From positions 199,114,507-199,178,506 of the forward strand of contig CM060975.1 of assembly GCA_030765065.1 (NCBI GenBank): DNA of 64,000 nt. The letters are read 5' to 3'. The DNA is from Deroplatys truncata. Its lineage: Eukaryota; Arthropoda; Insecta; Mantodea; Mantidae. Below are positions 10,780 through 21,184 of this stretch, piece after piece. The first letter of the stretch is position 1. Each line of letters opens with the position of its first letter. The notes under the pieces are model-generated. The model had not been told where the DNA came from and did no database searches. It saw only the letters and a program-made list of their open reading frames with translations. A program made the position numbers and the translations under genes.

Positions 10780-11656
10780 TCTGATGTGTTACACTCACAT
10801 GACTTTCTCTACTCTTGCACAAACTATTTTTACAAACGCTTATTCTCCATATGCTTCATGTTAATCGAGATATCGAGATGTCAATCTTATTGGTAATTTT
10901 CATGTAGATGCAAGGGGAATATGCTAGGTTTAAAGCGATAGTCAAATATTTTAACGCTGGTTGCTATGTGGCGCATTCCATTCTCTTTGCATGTCCAGGA
11001 CATAAAAAAACGAATAACGAATTTGAGAAAAAGTATAAGTATTGGAAAATTTAAGGGAATAACAAGCAATATCTCGAAAACGGTTCACTCAACAAAAGAA
11101 ATGTATATGACATAAATTGTGTATTTTAACGCGATCTACATTGTTTGTGTAGTACAATTTTGTCTATCTCTTATGGTTTACCAGTTATGCAAAAGTCGTT
11201 CACAATGAAGAATACTTTCGGTGACATTCCCAGAAAATTCGAGATATACATTTCATTTCTCATGACAATATCTTAAACATATAATATTTTAATCAAAATC
11301 GTTAGAGCCATTTTTGAGAAAATTAAAATTTTCGAAAAATGTTCCAAGTAAAGGGTAGTCTGGGGTGGGGGGATTTTCTTGAAAACCTTCGTGTCGCATC
11401 TCTGGAAGATACTGAACCTAAATACCAAGTTTGGTGTTTATACGACTGTTCGTTTCTGAGTTATGCTGTTCACAGACACACAGACACACAGACACACAGA
11501 CACACAGACAGACACACACACGGACATGTTTCCAAAAATGCTTTTTTTGGATTCAGTGAGTCTCAAAACATGTATTTCCGGTGAAATCTCGGTATCGAAT
11601 TTTTGGGTGGAATGCAATACTTCCCCTACTTACTATACGTAGTAGAGAAAGTAAAA
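10780..11656 (+). mobile_element. ACTTTC-family repeat, type A, copy 6 (head to tail with copy 5)
   Basis: Complete copy, about 877 bp. It begins only a few A bases after the end of copy 5, so the junction reads gagaaagtaaaaaaatctgatg. The internal tract is CACAGA-type (11473-11521). An open frame starting MFQVKGSLGWGDF crosses the 3' half and recurs in other young copies, but ends differently in each. Confidence 0.9.
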
Positions 11657-11922
11657 AGTAAAAAGAGTAACTAAGCTCGCTCACACTAATTCGCCAATTC
11701 CCCACTGGCCTGTGTTTACTTGGAATTGCCTCGTTGAGTTCTAAAAATGTCTTAACGCACGAAGGGATATCTACACACTTGAAATACGGCGTGGTTGCGC
11801 CACCTGGTATATTCAATTTTCCATAAACATTCTCTGAAGTCTTATTCATTGCGATTCAATTTTGTATAACGAAAGGTAACATGAGGTAAACGAAAACTTA
11901 TTACAGCAAATTTATATAGATC

Positions 11923-12187
11923 TCATTAAAGAATGTCGTCCTCCGTGGACTAGTGGTATCGTGCTAGCCCTCTAGTTCCCAAGGTCGCAGGTTCAAACCC
12001 GGATGAGGGCGATGGATTTTTTTCGGGCGTAGAAACCCTTAGCATGGCTTCCTTCCAGATTTACGGCACGTAAAAGAGCCTCTAGCCTGATAAAGAGGCC
12101 TCTGAGCAAAATTACCGATCTTTCACGCCCAATATAAAATGGGACGCTAAGGACCATAAATAAAACTCAATTACGTCATTAAAGAAT
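11923..12187 (+). mobile_element. tRNA-derived SINE, family 1, with 12-bp target duplication
   Basis: Body 11935-12175 (241 bp) is flanked by perfect direct repeats TCATTAAAGAAT at 11923-11934 and 12176-12187, the mark of LINE-driven retroposition. The head carries tRNA-like A and B boxes (gtggactagtgg; aggttcaaacccgg), followed by a body with ttacggcacgtaaaagagcc and a tail ending aaataaaactcaa. It is the best-preserved of three family members here. Confidence 0.93.
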
Positions 12188-12201
12188 ACACGTATTAAAA
12201 C

Positions 12202-13033
12202 TCTGATGCGTTATATTCACAGGGCTATCTCTATTCACTATCGCATAATCTATAAAGCTTCTACAAACTATTTTACGAAAGCTTATATTTCTATCTACTG
12301 GAGGTTAATCAGATAAAGCTAAAGCTAAATAATTAGTTTCAATACACTTCGTTGCAGATACAAGGGGCATAGTGGAAAGCGAATCCATAGTCAAATGCTT
12401 AAAAACCAGGTCGCTAGTGCTGACTGTAAAATTCCCGACACTTTCTATAGCATCGCGAGAAAAAATTTAATAGCGACAGCATTTTTTAAAAATGACAAAG
12501 GCAAATCAGGCAATAAAGAATATCTCGAAAATGGCAGATGCCACAAGAAATCGTGTGTTGTAAAGAGCTCTACGTATTTTGTGAAGTAAGTATTTGTTTA
12601 TTTCTTATGGCTTACCCGTTATACAAAATTAAACAAAAGTAGGTACTTTCGAACTAATGGGAATTGCAGGGTGTTCACAGAAATTTCAAGATATAATTTG
12701 TCATGTAAATATCTGAAATATACAGTATGTTAATCAAAATCCTTGGAATCATTTTTCAGAAAATGAAACATTTCGAAAAATATTCCATGGAAAGGTTAGT
12801 TTAATGTGGGTGCAGTTTCTTGAAATCTTCCTCTTGCATCTTTGGAAGTTACCGCACTTAAATACTGAGTTTGGAATTTATGGAACGTTTCGTTTTACAG
12901 TTATGCTATTCACAGACACACGCACTATTCAGGGGCTTCAAAACATGTATTGCGGTGAAATCCCGAAATAGATTTTCTTTTTGGAATACAATAATAACTT
13001 AAATTACTGTAAGTAGGTTGTAGTGAAAGTAAA
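12202..13033 (+). mobile_element. ACTTTC-family repeat, type B-like, copy 7, diverged
   Basis: Begins tctgatgcgttatattcac with a mutated left motif (gctatctctattcac) and ends ctgtaagtaggttgtagtgaaagtaaa. Internal blocks such as 'atctcgaaaatggcagatgccacaag' and 'taatcaaaatccttgg' align with the family. The CA tract is almost absent (only acagacacacgcac). An older copy. Confidence 0.8.
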
Positions 13034-13076
13034 TACCGGGTAATTAATTTTCTTGATGGAAAATATATTATAAAAA

Positions 13077-13754
13077 TCTGATGTGCTACACTCACATGAC
13101 TTTCTCTACTCTTGTAAAACTATTTTTACAAACGCTTATTCTCCATATGCTTCATGTTAATCGAGATGTTAATCTTATTGCTAAATTTCTTGTAGATGCA
13201 AGGGGAATTGGTAGGCTTTAAGCGATAGTCAAATATTTTAAGAGCTGGTTGCTATGTGGAGTATTCCATTCTCTTTGCATTAACAGGACAAAATGAAATG
13301 AATAACGAATTTAAGAAAAAATATAAGTATTGGAAAATTTAAGGGAATAACAAGCAATATCTCGAAAATGATTTACTCAACAACAAAAATATATATGACA
13401 TAAATTTTAACGCGATTTATATTTTTGTGTAGTAAAATTTTGTCTATCTCTTATGGTTTATCAGCTATGCATAAGCCCTTCACAATGAAGAATACTTTTG
13501 GAGACATTCCCAGAAAATTCGAGATATACATTTCATATGTCACGAAAATATCTTAAACCTATGACATTTTACTCAAAATCGTTAGTGCCATTTTTGAGAA
13601 AATTAAAATTTTCGAAAAATGTTTCACGTAAAGGGTAATCTGGGGTGGGGGGATTTTCCTGAAAACCTTCGTGTTTCATCTCTGGAAGATACTGAACCTA
13701 AATACCAAGTTTGGTGTTTATCCGACTATTCGTTTCTGAGTTATGCTGTTCACA

Positions 13755-13806
<52 letters not shown>

Positions 13807-13949
13807 GACACACACGGACATGTTTCCAAAAATGCTTTTTTGGATTCAGGGGTCTCAAAACATGTATTTCCGGTTAAATCTCGGTATCGAATTTTTGGGT
13901 GGAATACAATACTTCCCCTACTTACTATACGTAGTAGAGAAAGTAAAAA
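13077..13949 (+). mobile_element. ACTTTC-family repeat, type A, copy 8
   Basis: Complete copy of about 873 bp from tctgatgtgctacactcacatg to gtagtagagaaagtaaaaa. The internal CA run at 13756-13798 is the longest uninterrupted one in the type A copies, followed by cagacaaacagacacac. Long frames on both strands (117 and 121 codons) are driven by this tract and are not credible genes. Confidence 0.92.
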
Positions 13950-14319
13950 TAATTTTGTTACAACTTTTATGACAACAGTTTTGTAAAACCGTTGTTTCGT
14001 AATAAACGAAGGAAAACAAGCAGCTCGCTCGCTGTGAATCATAGACACTTTATGTGGGATCAATGATCAGGTGCCAGGGCGCAATGCTGTTAACTATGAA
14101 GCACTGCTCTTCTAACTTTCAGGGTAATGTATTTCCGTTAGGATAAAGTGCTATGGGCTGTTCATGTGATTAAAAGTGATATGGCCGGGAGAGCTAGTGG
14201 GAGAAACGTTTATGTGCCAATGTAACAGTTTCACCAACACCAGCACTTGCACAGATAATGGCTATGAAATTCTGCATTCCATAAAATTCATCCCTAAGCT
14301 TTTGCTATTATAAACGTTA
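13950..14319. other. Unclassified stretch
   Basis: Short interval between two repeat copies. Nothing recognisable seen. Confidence 0.35.
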
Positions 14320-15030
14320 TTTTTACTTTCTCTATCACGTACATAGTGGTAGAGAAGGTATTACATTCTACCCAAAAATTCAATACCGAGATTTCAGTTG
14401 AAATGTACATGTTTTGAGGTCCCATGAATCCAAAAGAGTGTGTGCCTGTGTCTGTAAACAGCATAAATCAAAAACGAAAAGTCAGATAAATACCAAACTT
14501 GACATTTAGGTTCAGTTCCTTCCAAAAATGCAACGCAGAAGCTTCCAAGAACATTCCCCACCTTCAAGCTATTTTTTACATGAAACATTTTTTTCGAAAT
14601 TTTTTTATTTTCCAAAAAATTGCTCTAACGGTTTTGATTAAAAATATTTACATGTCAAATAAAATATATATCTTGAATTTTCTGGCAATAGCCTGTGAAG
14701 TCCTCTTCCTTCCGAAGGAATTTTGTATAATTTTGTTTAACTGGTCAACATTAAGCGATAGACGTAAACGTACTACACATAAAATGTAGATCTCTTTAAA
14801 ACACAATTTACTTCATATAACTTCTTTTGTGGCATAAGGCATTTCCGAGATATCCATTATTAATGGTTCGACTTGCTCAATACTTTTGCCACCATAAGTC
14901 CTTCAACATTCAGTTGTTTCTCGCGATTGAATGGAAACAGTATAGAATTTTAAGGCCAACATAGATTAGTTTGCATATGCACTAAATACGACAGAGGGTA
15001 GAGAAAATCGTGTGAATGTAAATCTTTAGA
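14320..15030 (-). mobile_element. ACTTTC-family repeat, type B, copy 9, internally deleted
   Basis: Minus-strand copy starting ttttactttctctatcacg and ending gagaaaatcgtgtgaatg. About 150 bp is missing between 'aaggccaacata' and 'gattagtttgcatatgcac', compared with fuller copies. Only a short gtgtgtgcctgtgtctg remains of the microsatellite. Confidence 0.85.
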
Positions 15031-15556
15031 TTTCTTTCCTTAAATAAGAGAAATAACATACAGCGAACATGTAGTTAGTAAGTGCATCATTGCAGAAAGT
15101 TTGAAAATACGAGGCGAAGTCCAGTATTTTCTATTTCCGTAGGTCTCCAATGCACTTAGCATTGCACTCACGTATTGAATACTATTTTTTCGACGATAGC
15201 GAATAATGAAATAGTATTTGCGCGAAAATAAAATTAATTACTGTCGCCTGTTCAAAAGCAGCATCAGTCAACCGCGCTAGCCTCAGTTAACTGGTGATCG
15301 ATTAGTGACGCCTAGTAGTGTTGGTCAACCACTGAAAACGAGATGGCTTGTAAATAGGACCGAAAGAGTATTATTTAAATGTTGCATTAATTAAATCGTT
15401 GCAAATAAGGGAAAGTAAAGACGGCAACCTTTAAGGGTAAAATTCAATAATCAAACATGAAAAAATGCGTTTGTGGTAAAAATACAAAACCCACGTAGTG
15501 CAGGAATTTCAACTTTCTACGCGTGATAGCATGAGTGGAGAGTGGATTAAAGGTTT
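15031..15556. other. Unclassified stretch
   Basis: About 0.5 kb between two repeats with no supported feature. Confidence 0.35.
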
Positions 15557-16277
15557 TCTGATTTGTTACATTCATATGAGTTTCTCTACCCTCTCTCGCT
15601 TATTATTCTTACAAAGTTTATTTTCCTATCTAGATCATTTTAATCGAGATAAACTTTTCCGGAAGTAGCTGCATTACACATTTCGTTACAGAAACAGCGA
15701 TAGTCAAATGTTTAAGAACTGGACGTTATACGCTGGCCGTAAAATTCCATATTGTTTCCATGCAATCGAGAGAAACAGCTGAAAACGACAGGACTTTAAA
15801 ACAGTAACTAAGTATTGAACAATAGATCGTCAATAATAGATATCTCCGAAAGGTCCTCTGCAGCAAACATTATTTGAAATAAATTGTGTTTTAAAGAGAA
15901 CTATATTTTTTTGGTGTAGTACGTTTACGTATATCGCTTAACGTTTACCAGTTATAGGAGATTACAGAAAATTCCTTCCGAATGAAGGACACTTTAGAGG
16001 CTATTCCCAGAAAATTCAAATATTCGTTTTATCTGTCTTGTAATTATCTTAAAATATGGTATTTTAATCAAAATCGTTAGAGCCATTTTTTAAAGAAATA
16101 AGGTGTTACATGTAAAGAGTAGTTCGGGGTAGGCGGATTTTCTTGAAAATCTTCGTGTCACATCTTTTAAGATAATGAATTTAAATATCAACTTTGGTAT
16201 TCTCTGAAATTTCATTTTTGAGTTATGTTGCTCACAGATACGCGCACACAGACGCACACACGGTCTTTTTTTAAAAA
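15557..16277 (+). mobile_element. ACTTTC-family repeat, type B, copy 10, first part
   Basis: Starts tctgatttgttacattcatatg with the motif gtttctctaccctctctcg. It runs to 'cacacggtctttttttaaaaa', where another copy begins. Its remaining 3' end (tgcctttttgggttcagg...) resumes at 17126, so copy 11 was inserted into it. Confidence 0.85.
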
Positions 16278-17125
16278 TCTAATATGTTACATTCACATGA
16301 CTTTCTCTGCCTCTAGCGCTTATTAGTGGGTATAAAAATTATTCTTATGGGGGTTTATTTTCCTATCTTCTTCACTTTAATCCAGATAAAACCTTTCAGA
16401 TATAGCTGCATTACACATTTCGTTATAGATCCAAAGGGAATAGCGATAGTCAAAGTTTTACAACTCTAAGCTGTAGGGTGGCCTTAAAATTCCGTACTCT
16501 TTCCATGACTTCGCGAGAAACAACTGAATTTTGAAAGGATTAAAGAATGACTTAGTATGAATAATTCCAACCATTAGTAACCTGATGCCACAAAAAAGTT
16601 TATTTTAAATAAATTGTGTATCTTAAAGAGATCTACATTTCTTGTGTGGTGGGTTTTCGTCTATTGCTTAACGTTTACAAGTTATACAAAATTATGCAAA
16701 ATTGCTTCCGAATGAAGAGGACTACAAAGGCTATTCTCAGAAAATTCAAGATACACATTTTATCTTTTATATAAATATATTTCATATGTCTCATTTTAAT
16801 CAAAATTGTCACAGCAATTTTTTTGAAAATAAAAAATTTCGGAAAATATTCCATATAAAGGATAGTTTGGGGTGCCGGAATTTTCTTGAAAATCTTCGTG
16901 TCGCATCTTTTGAAGGTACTGTATCTATGTACTATGTTTAGTGTTTATGCGACTTTTCTTTTTTGAGATATGCTGTTCACAGATACACGCACGGTCCTTC
17001 TACCAAAAATCTTTTTTTATTCAGAGGGCATTAAAACGTGTATTTCCGGCGAAACTTCGGTATGTAATTTTTGGGTGGAATCAATGCCTTCTCTATCTAC
17101 TATGTTCGTGGTAGAGAAAGTAAGA
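16278..17125 (+). mobile_element. ACTTTC-family repeat, type B, copy 11, nested
   Basis: Starts tctaatatgttacattcacatgactttctctgcctc and ends tcgtggtagagaaagtaagaa. It lies inside copy 10 in the same orientation, within a short A run (ttaaaaa | element | tgccttttt). The internal CA tract has decayed to agatacacgcacgg. Confidence 0.85.
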
Positions 17126-17242
17126 ATGCCTTTTTGGGTTCAGGGGGCCTCAAAACATATATTTCCGGTGAAACTTTCACATTGAATTTTTGGGTAGAAT
17201 ACAATACTTTCCCTACTTATTATACTAGTAGACAAAATAAAA
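17126..17242 (+). mobile_element. ACTTTC-family repeat, type B, copy 10, second part
   Basis: Right-end segment: tgcctttttgggttcagggg, 'catatatttccggtgaaac', 'gggtagaatacaatac', ending attatactagtagacaaaataaaa. This is a second right end directly after that of copy 11, which shows the nesting. Confidence 0.8.
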
Positions 17243-18018
17243 GTACTATCGTCGAAAATATGTGTTGTTATGTAGGTATATTAAGCAGAAAGGGAGTGGT
17301 CATTAACTTAGGTGCAAGCCTGGTCGTTATGAATTTCATGCAGAAATATGTATATATGTATATACCTACTTCAGTTATCTGTGACATTGGTAGGTAATTC
17401 GTCTGAAAAACAAAAGCATGCTGAACGATGGGAGCATTTTAAGATTTACGTGAAGTAAACCTTTTTTGTGTTTTGGCTTTCCATTCCGCACTTGCATGAA
17501 CTTAGAAATGAAATAACATTCTTTTGTTTTATTCTCCGGGAGTTCTTTGTAATGCGAGCTGAGGGAACTGAGGTCTGGGGGAGACAGTGCGGTAAATATC
17601 GCGGGTTGGTAGGCCTGATATATATTACCGCAAAGCGCTTCCTAGGGAGTGGACTTGTTTAAAAATGTATCTGTGTGTACCTTACCCAGCATAAGAAGCG
17701 CTCCGGGATAGAAAAAGAAAGAAACTGGTTTTCTGCAAGGGAGAGAAAGAGACGGAACACACAGTTGAGCAAGAAATATATAGAAATGTCTGAGGTTATA
17801 CTGAAGAAAGCTTCTGGTTGTGAAGAACAAGATGCTGACAGCCAAAGTTTTAACTTTTCTCCTTATTGCGACATAGAGGTATTCGGCTTGATTCCAGGGA
17901 ACATGCCTATTTCCTATTTTATAAGATCCAGAAATTTGAGGAAAGTCACAAACACGTTTAAAGATTACTTTAGAAAGAAACTAACTAGAAAAAATTAAAC
18001 ACTTTAATTAACTGATTT
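17243..18018. other. Unclassified stretch with one 107-codon open frame
   Basis: The plus frame at 17675-17998 encodes a Lys/Arg/Glu-rich peptide (KERNWFSARERKRRNTQLSKK early, YFRKKLTRKN at the end) with no domain I recognise. It lies just upstream of the LINE remnant and could be a decayed part of it, but the sequence does not show this. Confidence 0.3.
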
Positions 18019-18225
18019 GTGATATTGGTATATGTAATGAATCTAAAGAGGATGTTGATAAAAGAACTAGCAAAAATTCAAATGATGTTTGCGACTTTAC
18101 ATCAGACGCTAAAGAATCAAACAAGGAAAGATGATAGAATTAAATTTTATAAAACAATTGCTATTCCTCTTCTTTGTGTCTCGGAAATGTGGATAAACAC
18201 AAAAAAGATTCAGAATATAACGTTT
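18019..18225 (+). pseudogene. LINE reverse-transcriptase C-terminal remnant
   Basis: The plus frame reads ATLHQTLKNQTRKDDRIKF followed by YKTIAIPLLCVSEMW. This matches the well-conserved region after the reverse-transcriptase domain of many insect non-LTR elements (pattern TLKNKTRKDT.IKFYK..A.P.LLYGSE.W). The YG of LLYG is replaced by CV. The frame ends shortly after. The next conserved block of such elements appears at 19598, with about 1.4 kb in between instead of the expected few hundred bases. Confidence 0.75.
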
Positions 18226-19046
18226 GTCATAGCCCCACATTTTCCTTCGTTCATGAGCCTGAAACCTACTTATGTCCATTGATTAATGTTTGAGCACCAG
18301 ACTTTTGACATCAGATCAATACGAGACGGACCTAGGAGCAAGTGTGCAAAACATGCCTTTCAGCCCACTCAGGTGAAACATTTCCGTACTTCTCCCCTTT
18401 CGCTTCTCACATAGATCTGAGCGTTGTTCATAGGCTAATGTGCGTCGAGCTTGAATTCAAACTAATAACAGATTGGCTCACCCAGGTCTGGCATGGAATA
18501 CGTATGGCATGGAGTTTCTATCAACATTAAATAAAGGGGAAAAAACACTATAGGAAACCAAAAGCATCGGCATGTTTCCATGCACTCGACTGTACATGTC
18601 CGAAATGACATTTTTAACGAGCACAGAGGGGTGCAAAGATCTGAAGCTTTCGAAATGAATAAACTGGTAAAGAATTACACATTTTCAGTATGAATGAAAG
18701 AATAAAAGAATACCGCTTTGTCGCAGTAATCTGTTCGTGTTATCTTATTCGCTGAGCGCCTGTAATTGTTTTATTATTTTTTTAAAATTGGGTTCTTTGT
18801 CCTCCGGCTAGCTATTATTACTCAGTCGAACAAATATCTCAGCCGGGCGTGTAAACGGAAAGGAGTTGTTAATAAAAGATAACACTGATAAAAGAATTTG
18901 TTTTCACAGTTTTATTGCCGTCACACTTAATTAATAGTTCACATCTGTAATCTTTATACACGCCTGACTGAAACTGTTACATTTCCGAATGTAATTACTC
19001 TCGTATTAGTTGCCGCGTACTTCCCATTTTGTAACTAACTTTACGA
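18226..19046. other. Probable insertion between two LINE fragments
   Basis: Sequence separating the two conserved LINE blocks. A segment near 18298-18326 (cagacttttgacatca, then caatacgaga) recurs at 39641-39669, so at least part of the insertion is itself a dispersed repeat. No gene supported. Confidence 0.4.
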
Positions 19047-19190
19047 CGCGAGAGATTCATCCAAACTGTATGACATTCACCTCACGAGAGATTCCTCAAG
19101 ACTGCGCGACGTGTGTCTCGTGAATGATTCTTTAAAACTGCGTGATGTATACCTCGCGAGAGATTGCTAAGAACTGCGTGAAACATGCTT
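19047..19190. repeat. 36-bp minisatellite, four units
   Basis: Units start at 19047, 19083, 19119 and 19155, exactly 36 bp apart. Each begins cgcgagagattc or a variant and continues ...aaactg.gtgac.t. The units differ at several positions, so the array is old. A reading frame through it has stops, so it is not a coding repeat. Confidence 0.88.
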
Positions 19191-19597
19191 ATGGCTCGAG
19201 AATATATACTCCTTCTCCCCGAAATGCCTAAACATTATAATAGAGCTACTATTGGTTACCAAATCGCGCCAACATTACGTCTGTTTTGTCAGCCAATTAT
19301 AATTAGTAACACATATGTTCTAGGGAAGATATTCCCTCCATTTCTAAAGAAAGGCACGCTACCCTGACGTCATTTGTTTGTCTCTTCTTAGTAATAAACA
19401 ACTCAACCCCTCGCTTCATTGTTACCCACTCTATTGTCAGTTTCAGTGAGGCCGTGTAAACTTATTTCCTAACAATGCTTATGGCTAACAAACATCTAAA
19501 ATCATTGTCATACAATAATGTTAATTTACACTACAATCACTCTGGCATTCACAGTGTTGTGATATAAAACATTGCCTCAGCTTTAAGCGGTTCCAGC

Positions 19598-19744
19598 ATA
19601 AATAGAATGGAGGACACCAGACTCCCAAAAATTCTATTTAACTATAGGATGTCTGGAAGAAAAGATATAAGAAGGCCAAAAAGACAATGGAAAGAGAAGC
19701 TGCAAAACTATAAGTCCGGAACAGGCAATCGCCTACTTCATGTA
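19598..19744 (+). pseudogene. LINE C-terminal tail remnant
   Basis: The plus frame reads FQHKNRMEDTRLPKILFNYR, MSGRKDIRRPKRQWKEKL, then GTGNRL. It corresponds to the conserved tail of insect LINE polyproteins (pattern W..H..RMEDTRLPK..L.Y...GRR..GRP..RW...L...GTGNRP). No stop interrupts it until after the conserved region. It is the downstream partner of the 18019-18225 fragment. Confidence 0.8.
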
Positions 19745-20242
19745 GTGGAGATAAGAGGGCAACGTGTTGATACACTCATTTTCATGAACACCAAAACGGA
19801 TATCAAAATAAAGTACGGAATTTTTTAAACCATAAGCGAATATGCATCATATATCAGCAGTTAGGATCTCTGTTGTGTAATGTAACTGCCTCTGAGGTCG
19901 AATGGTCAGCGAAAGGTTTCTGAACCAGAGGTTCTGGGTTCTGCTGAGGCGGGGGAATTTGTCTTTAAATAGAATCCTTTATACCCTCCGCAGAGTCTGG
20001 AAGCATGCATGTAGGAGAGTATATGAGTGTGTTTAATATTAAACATAATTAAACATCAACGATATGACCATAAAATGAAACAAACAAAGCACACACATAA
20101 AAAACAGAAAGAAAGAAAAGCCGTGCTCTAAATGGCAGGTTAGCAGGTTTCCCCAAAGCTCCACTCATGCCACTAGAATACACTTGGCTGCTGGAATCCA
20201 ACGGTTGCCAAACATTTAGAAGAAACTGCAGGACATGACCAG
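19745..20242. other. Unclassified stretch with a weak tRNA-like segment
   Basis: 19890-19960 has a tRNA-like layout (ctgaggtcgaatggtcagcg, then gaggttctgggttc) followed by a ttaaacataattaaac tail. It may be an old SINE. The rest shows nothing recognisable. Confidence 0.35.
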
Positions 20243-20561
20243 TTAGTTTTTCTTTCGTACCATTTAGAGGATGTGTTGCATTCCTCCCAGAAATTCAATA
20301 CAGAGATTTCATCAGAAATACATGTTTTGAAGTGCACCGAGTTCAAAATGTTTTTTAAAAACAGTGTGTTTGAACGGATTGAAAAGACGGATAAATAAAA
20401 AATTCAGCATTTTCAAAAGATATGACGTGAAGATATTCAAGAAAATCCACCCAGACCAAACCATATTTTAGATGAACATTCTTTCATTATTTTTTATTTT
20501 CTAAAAGTACCTCTATTTTAATTAAAATACTATGAGAACGATGTTATTTATATGACTAAAG
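20243..20561 (-). mobile_element. ACTTTC-family repeat, type B, copy 12, truncated and diverged
   Basis: Minus-strand fragment beginning tttttctttcgtaccatttagagg (decayed right end). It includes 'aatacatgttttgaag' and 'gaaaatccaccc' and stops at 'ttatttatatgactaa', where a long SINE starts. Its continuation is not found. Confidence 0.7.
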
Positions 20562-21012
20562 AGATCGAAGGGCGAACAGATTCGAGAGACAACGTGCGCA
20601 AACGTGGACGGGATCCCTTACGATTCCAGATTGAACACATCCAACGCCGTTCAAACCTGCCAACATGCCCAGAGCCCTCTATGGTCCCTTAAGGGGAGCA
20701 GCTCAAATAGGGCGGATTCGTCAGCAGTCTGGCCAACACCAGGGAGAAACCACAAACTGCACCACCACCACCACCACCACCACCACCGTCCAGCCGCAAC
20801 ACGCCGAACACTATCGCCTGGTAATTCCACTCTGAAATAGATGATGATGAAGAAATGACGGATAGGAAGCGTGGAAGAAGAACTACCTCACTATTCACCT
20901 AGGGACCCGGAAAAACTACGAAAAACCCTTGTTCAGAACGAGCGGGAATCGAACCCGTAACCTCCCGAATGTGAACCCCCACGTTACCTCTGAGCCGTCT
21001 CTCTCGGTTGTA
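20562..21012 (-). mobile_element. Long tRNA-derived SINE, family 2
   Basis: Reverse copy. The head lies near 20937-21012 (plus strand: gcgggaatcgaacccg B box, ending gagccgtctctctcggttg). The body contains 'cgaaaaaccc', 'caccacagc'-type blocks and a tail with gatcgaagggcgaacagattc, matching copies at 54-56 kb and 61.6 kb. A run of nine to ten CAC triplets (20759-20788) is a local expansion within the body; it would read as poly-His but is not coding. Confidence 0.85.
20759..20788. repeat. (CAC)n trinucleotide run
   Basis: About ten CAC triplets inside the SINE body. Other copies lack it at the same place. Confidence 0.9.
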
Positions 21013-21184
21013 GCAACAAAAAAGCTGGCTTACTATATGCGAACAGCTGTCTCGTTTTCCATAAACCAAGTCCTTTTGTTTAATTTGTGATTGTTTTTAG
21101 TAAAAAAATTATTTGAATATAGGAAGCACCCTTTTATATGAATTGTTGGATTGTGAAGCGGAAGAGTTTCGGCACTGATCCAGG

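Noticed and set aside
13698-14063. Cys/Val- or His/Thr-repeat proteins of about 120 codons
   Set aside because: They come from translating the CA/GT microsatellite inside a repeat and exist on both strands at the same place.
20604-20840. Poly-histidine frame
   Set aside because: Produced by a CAC triplet run within a SINE; the frame has no conserved context.
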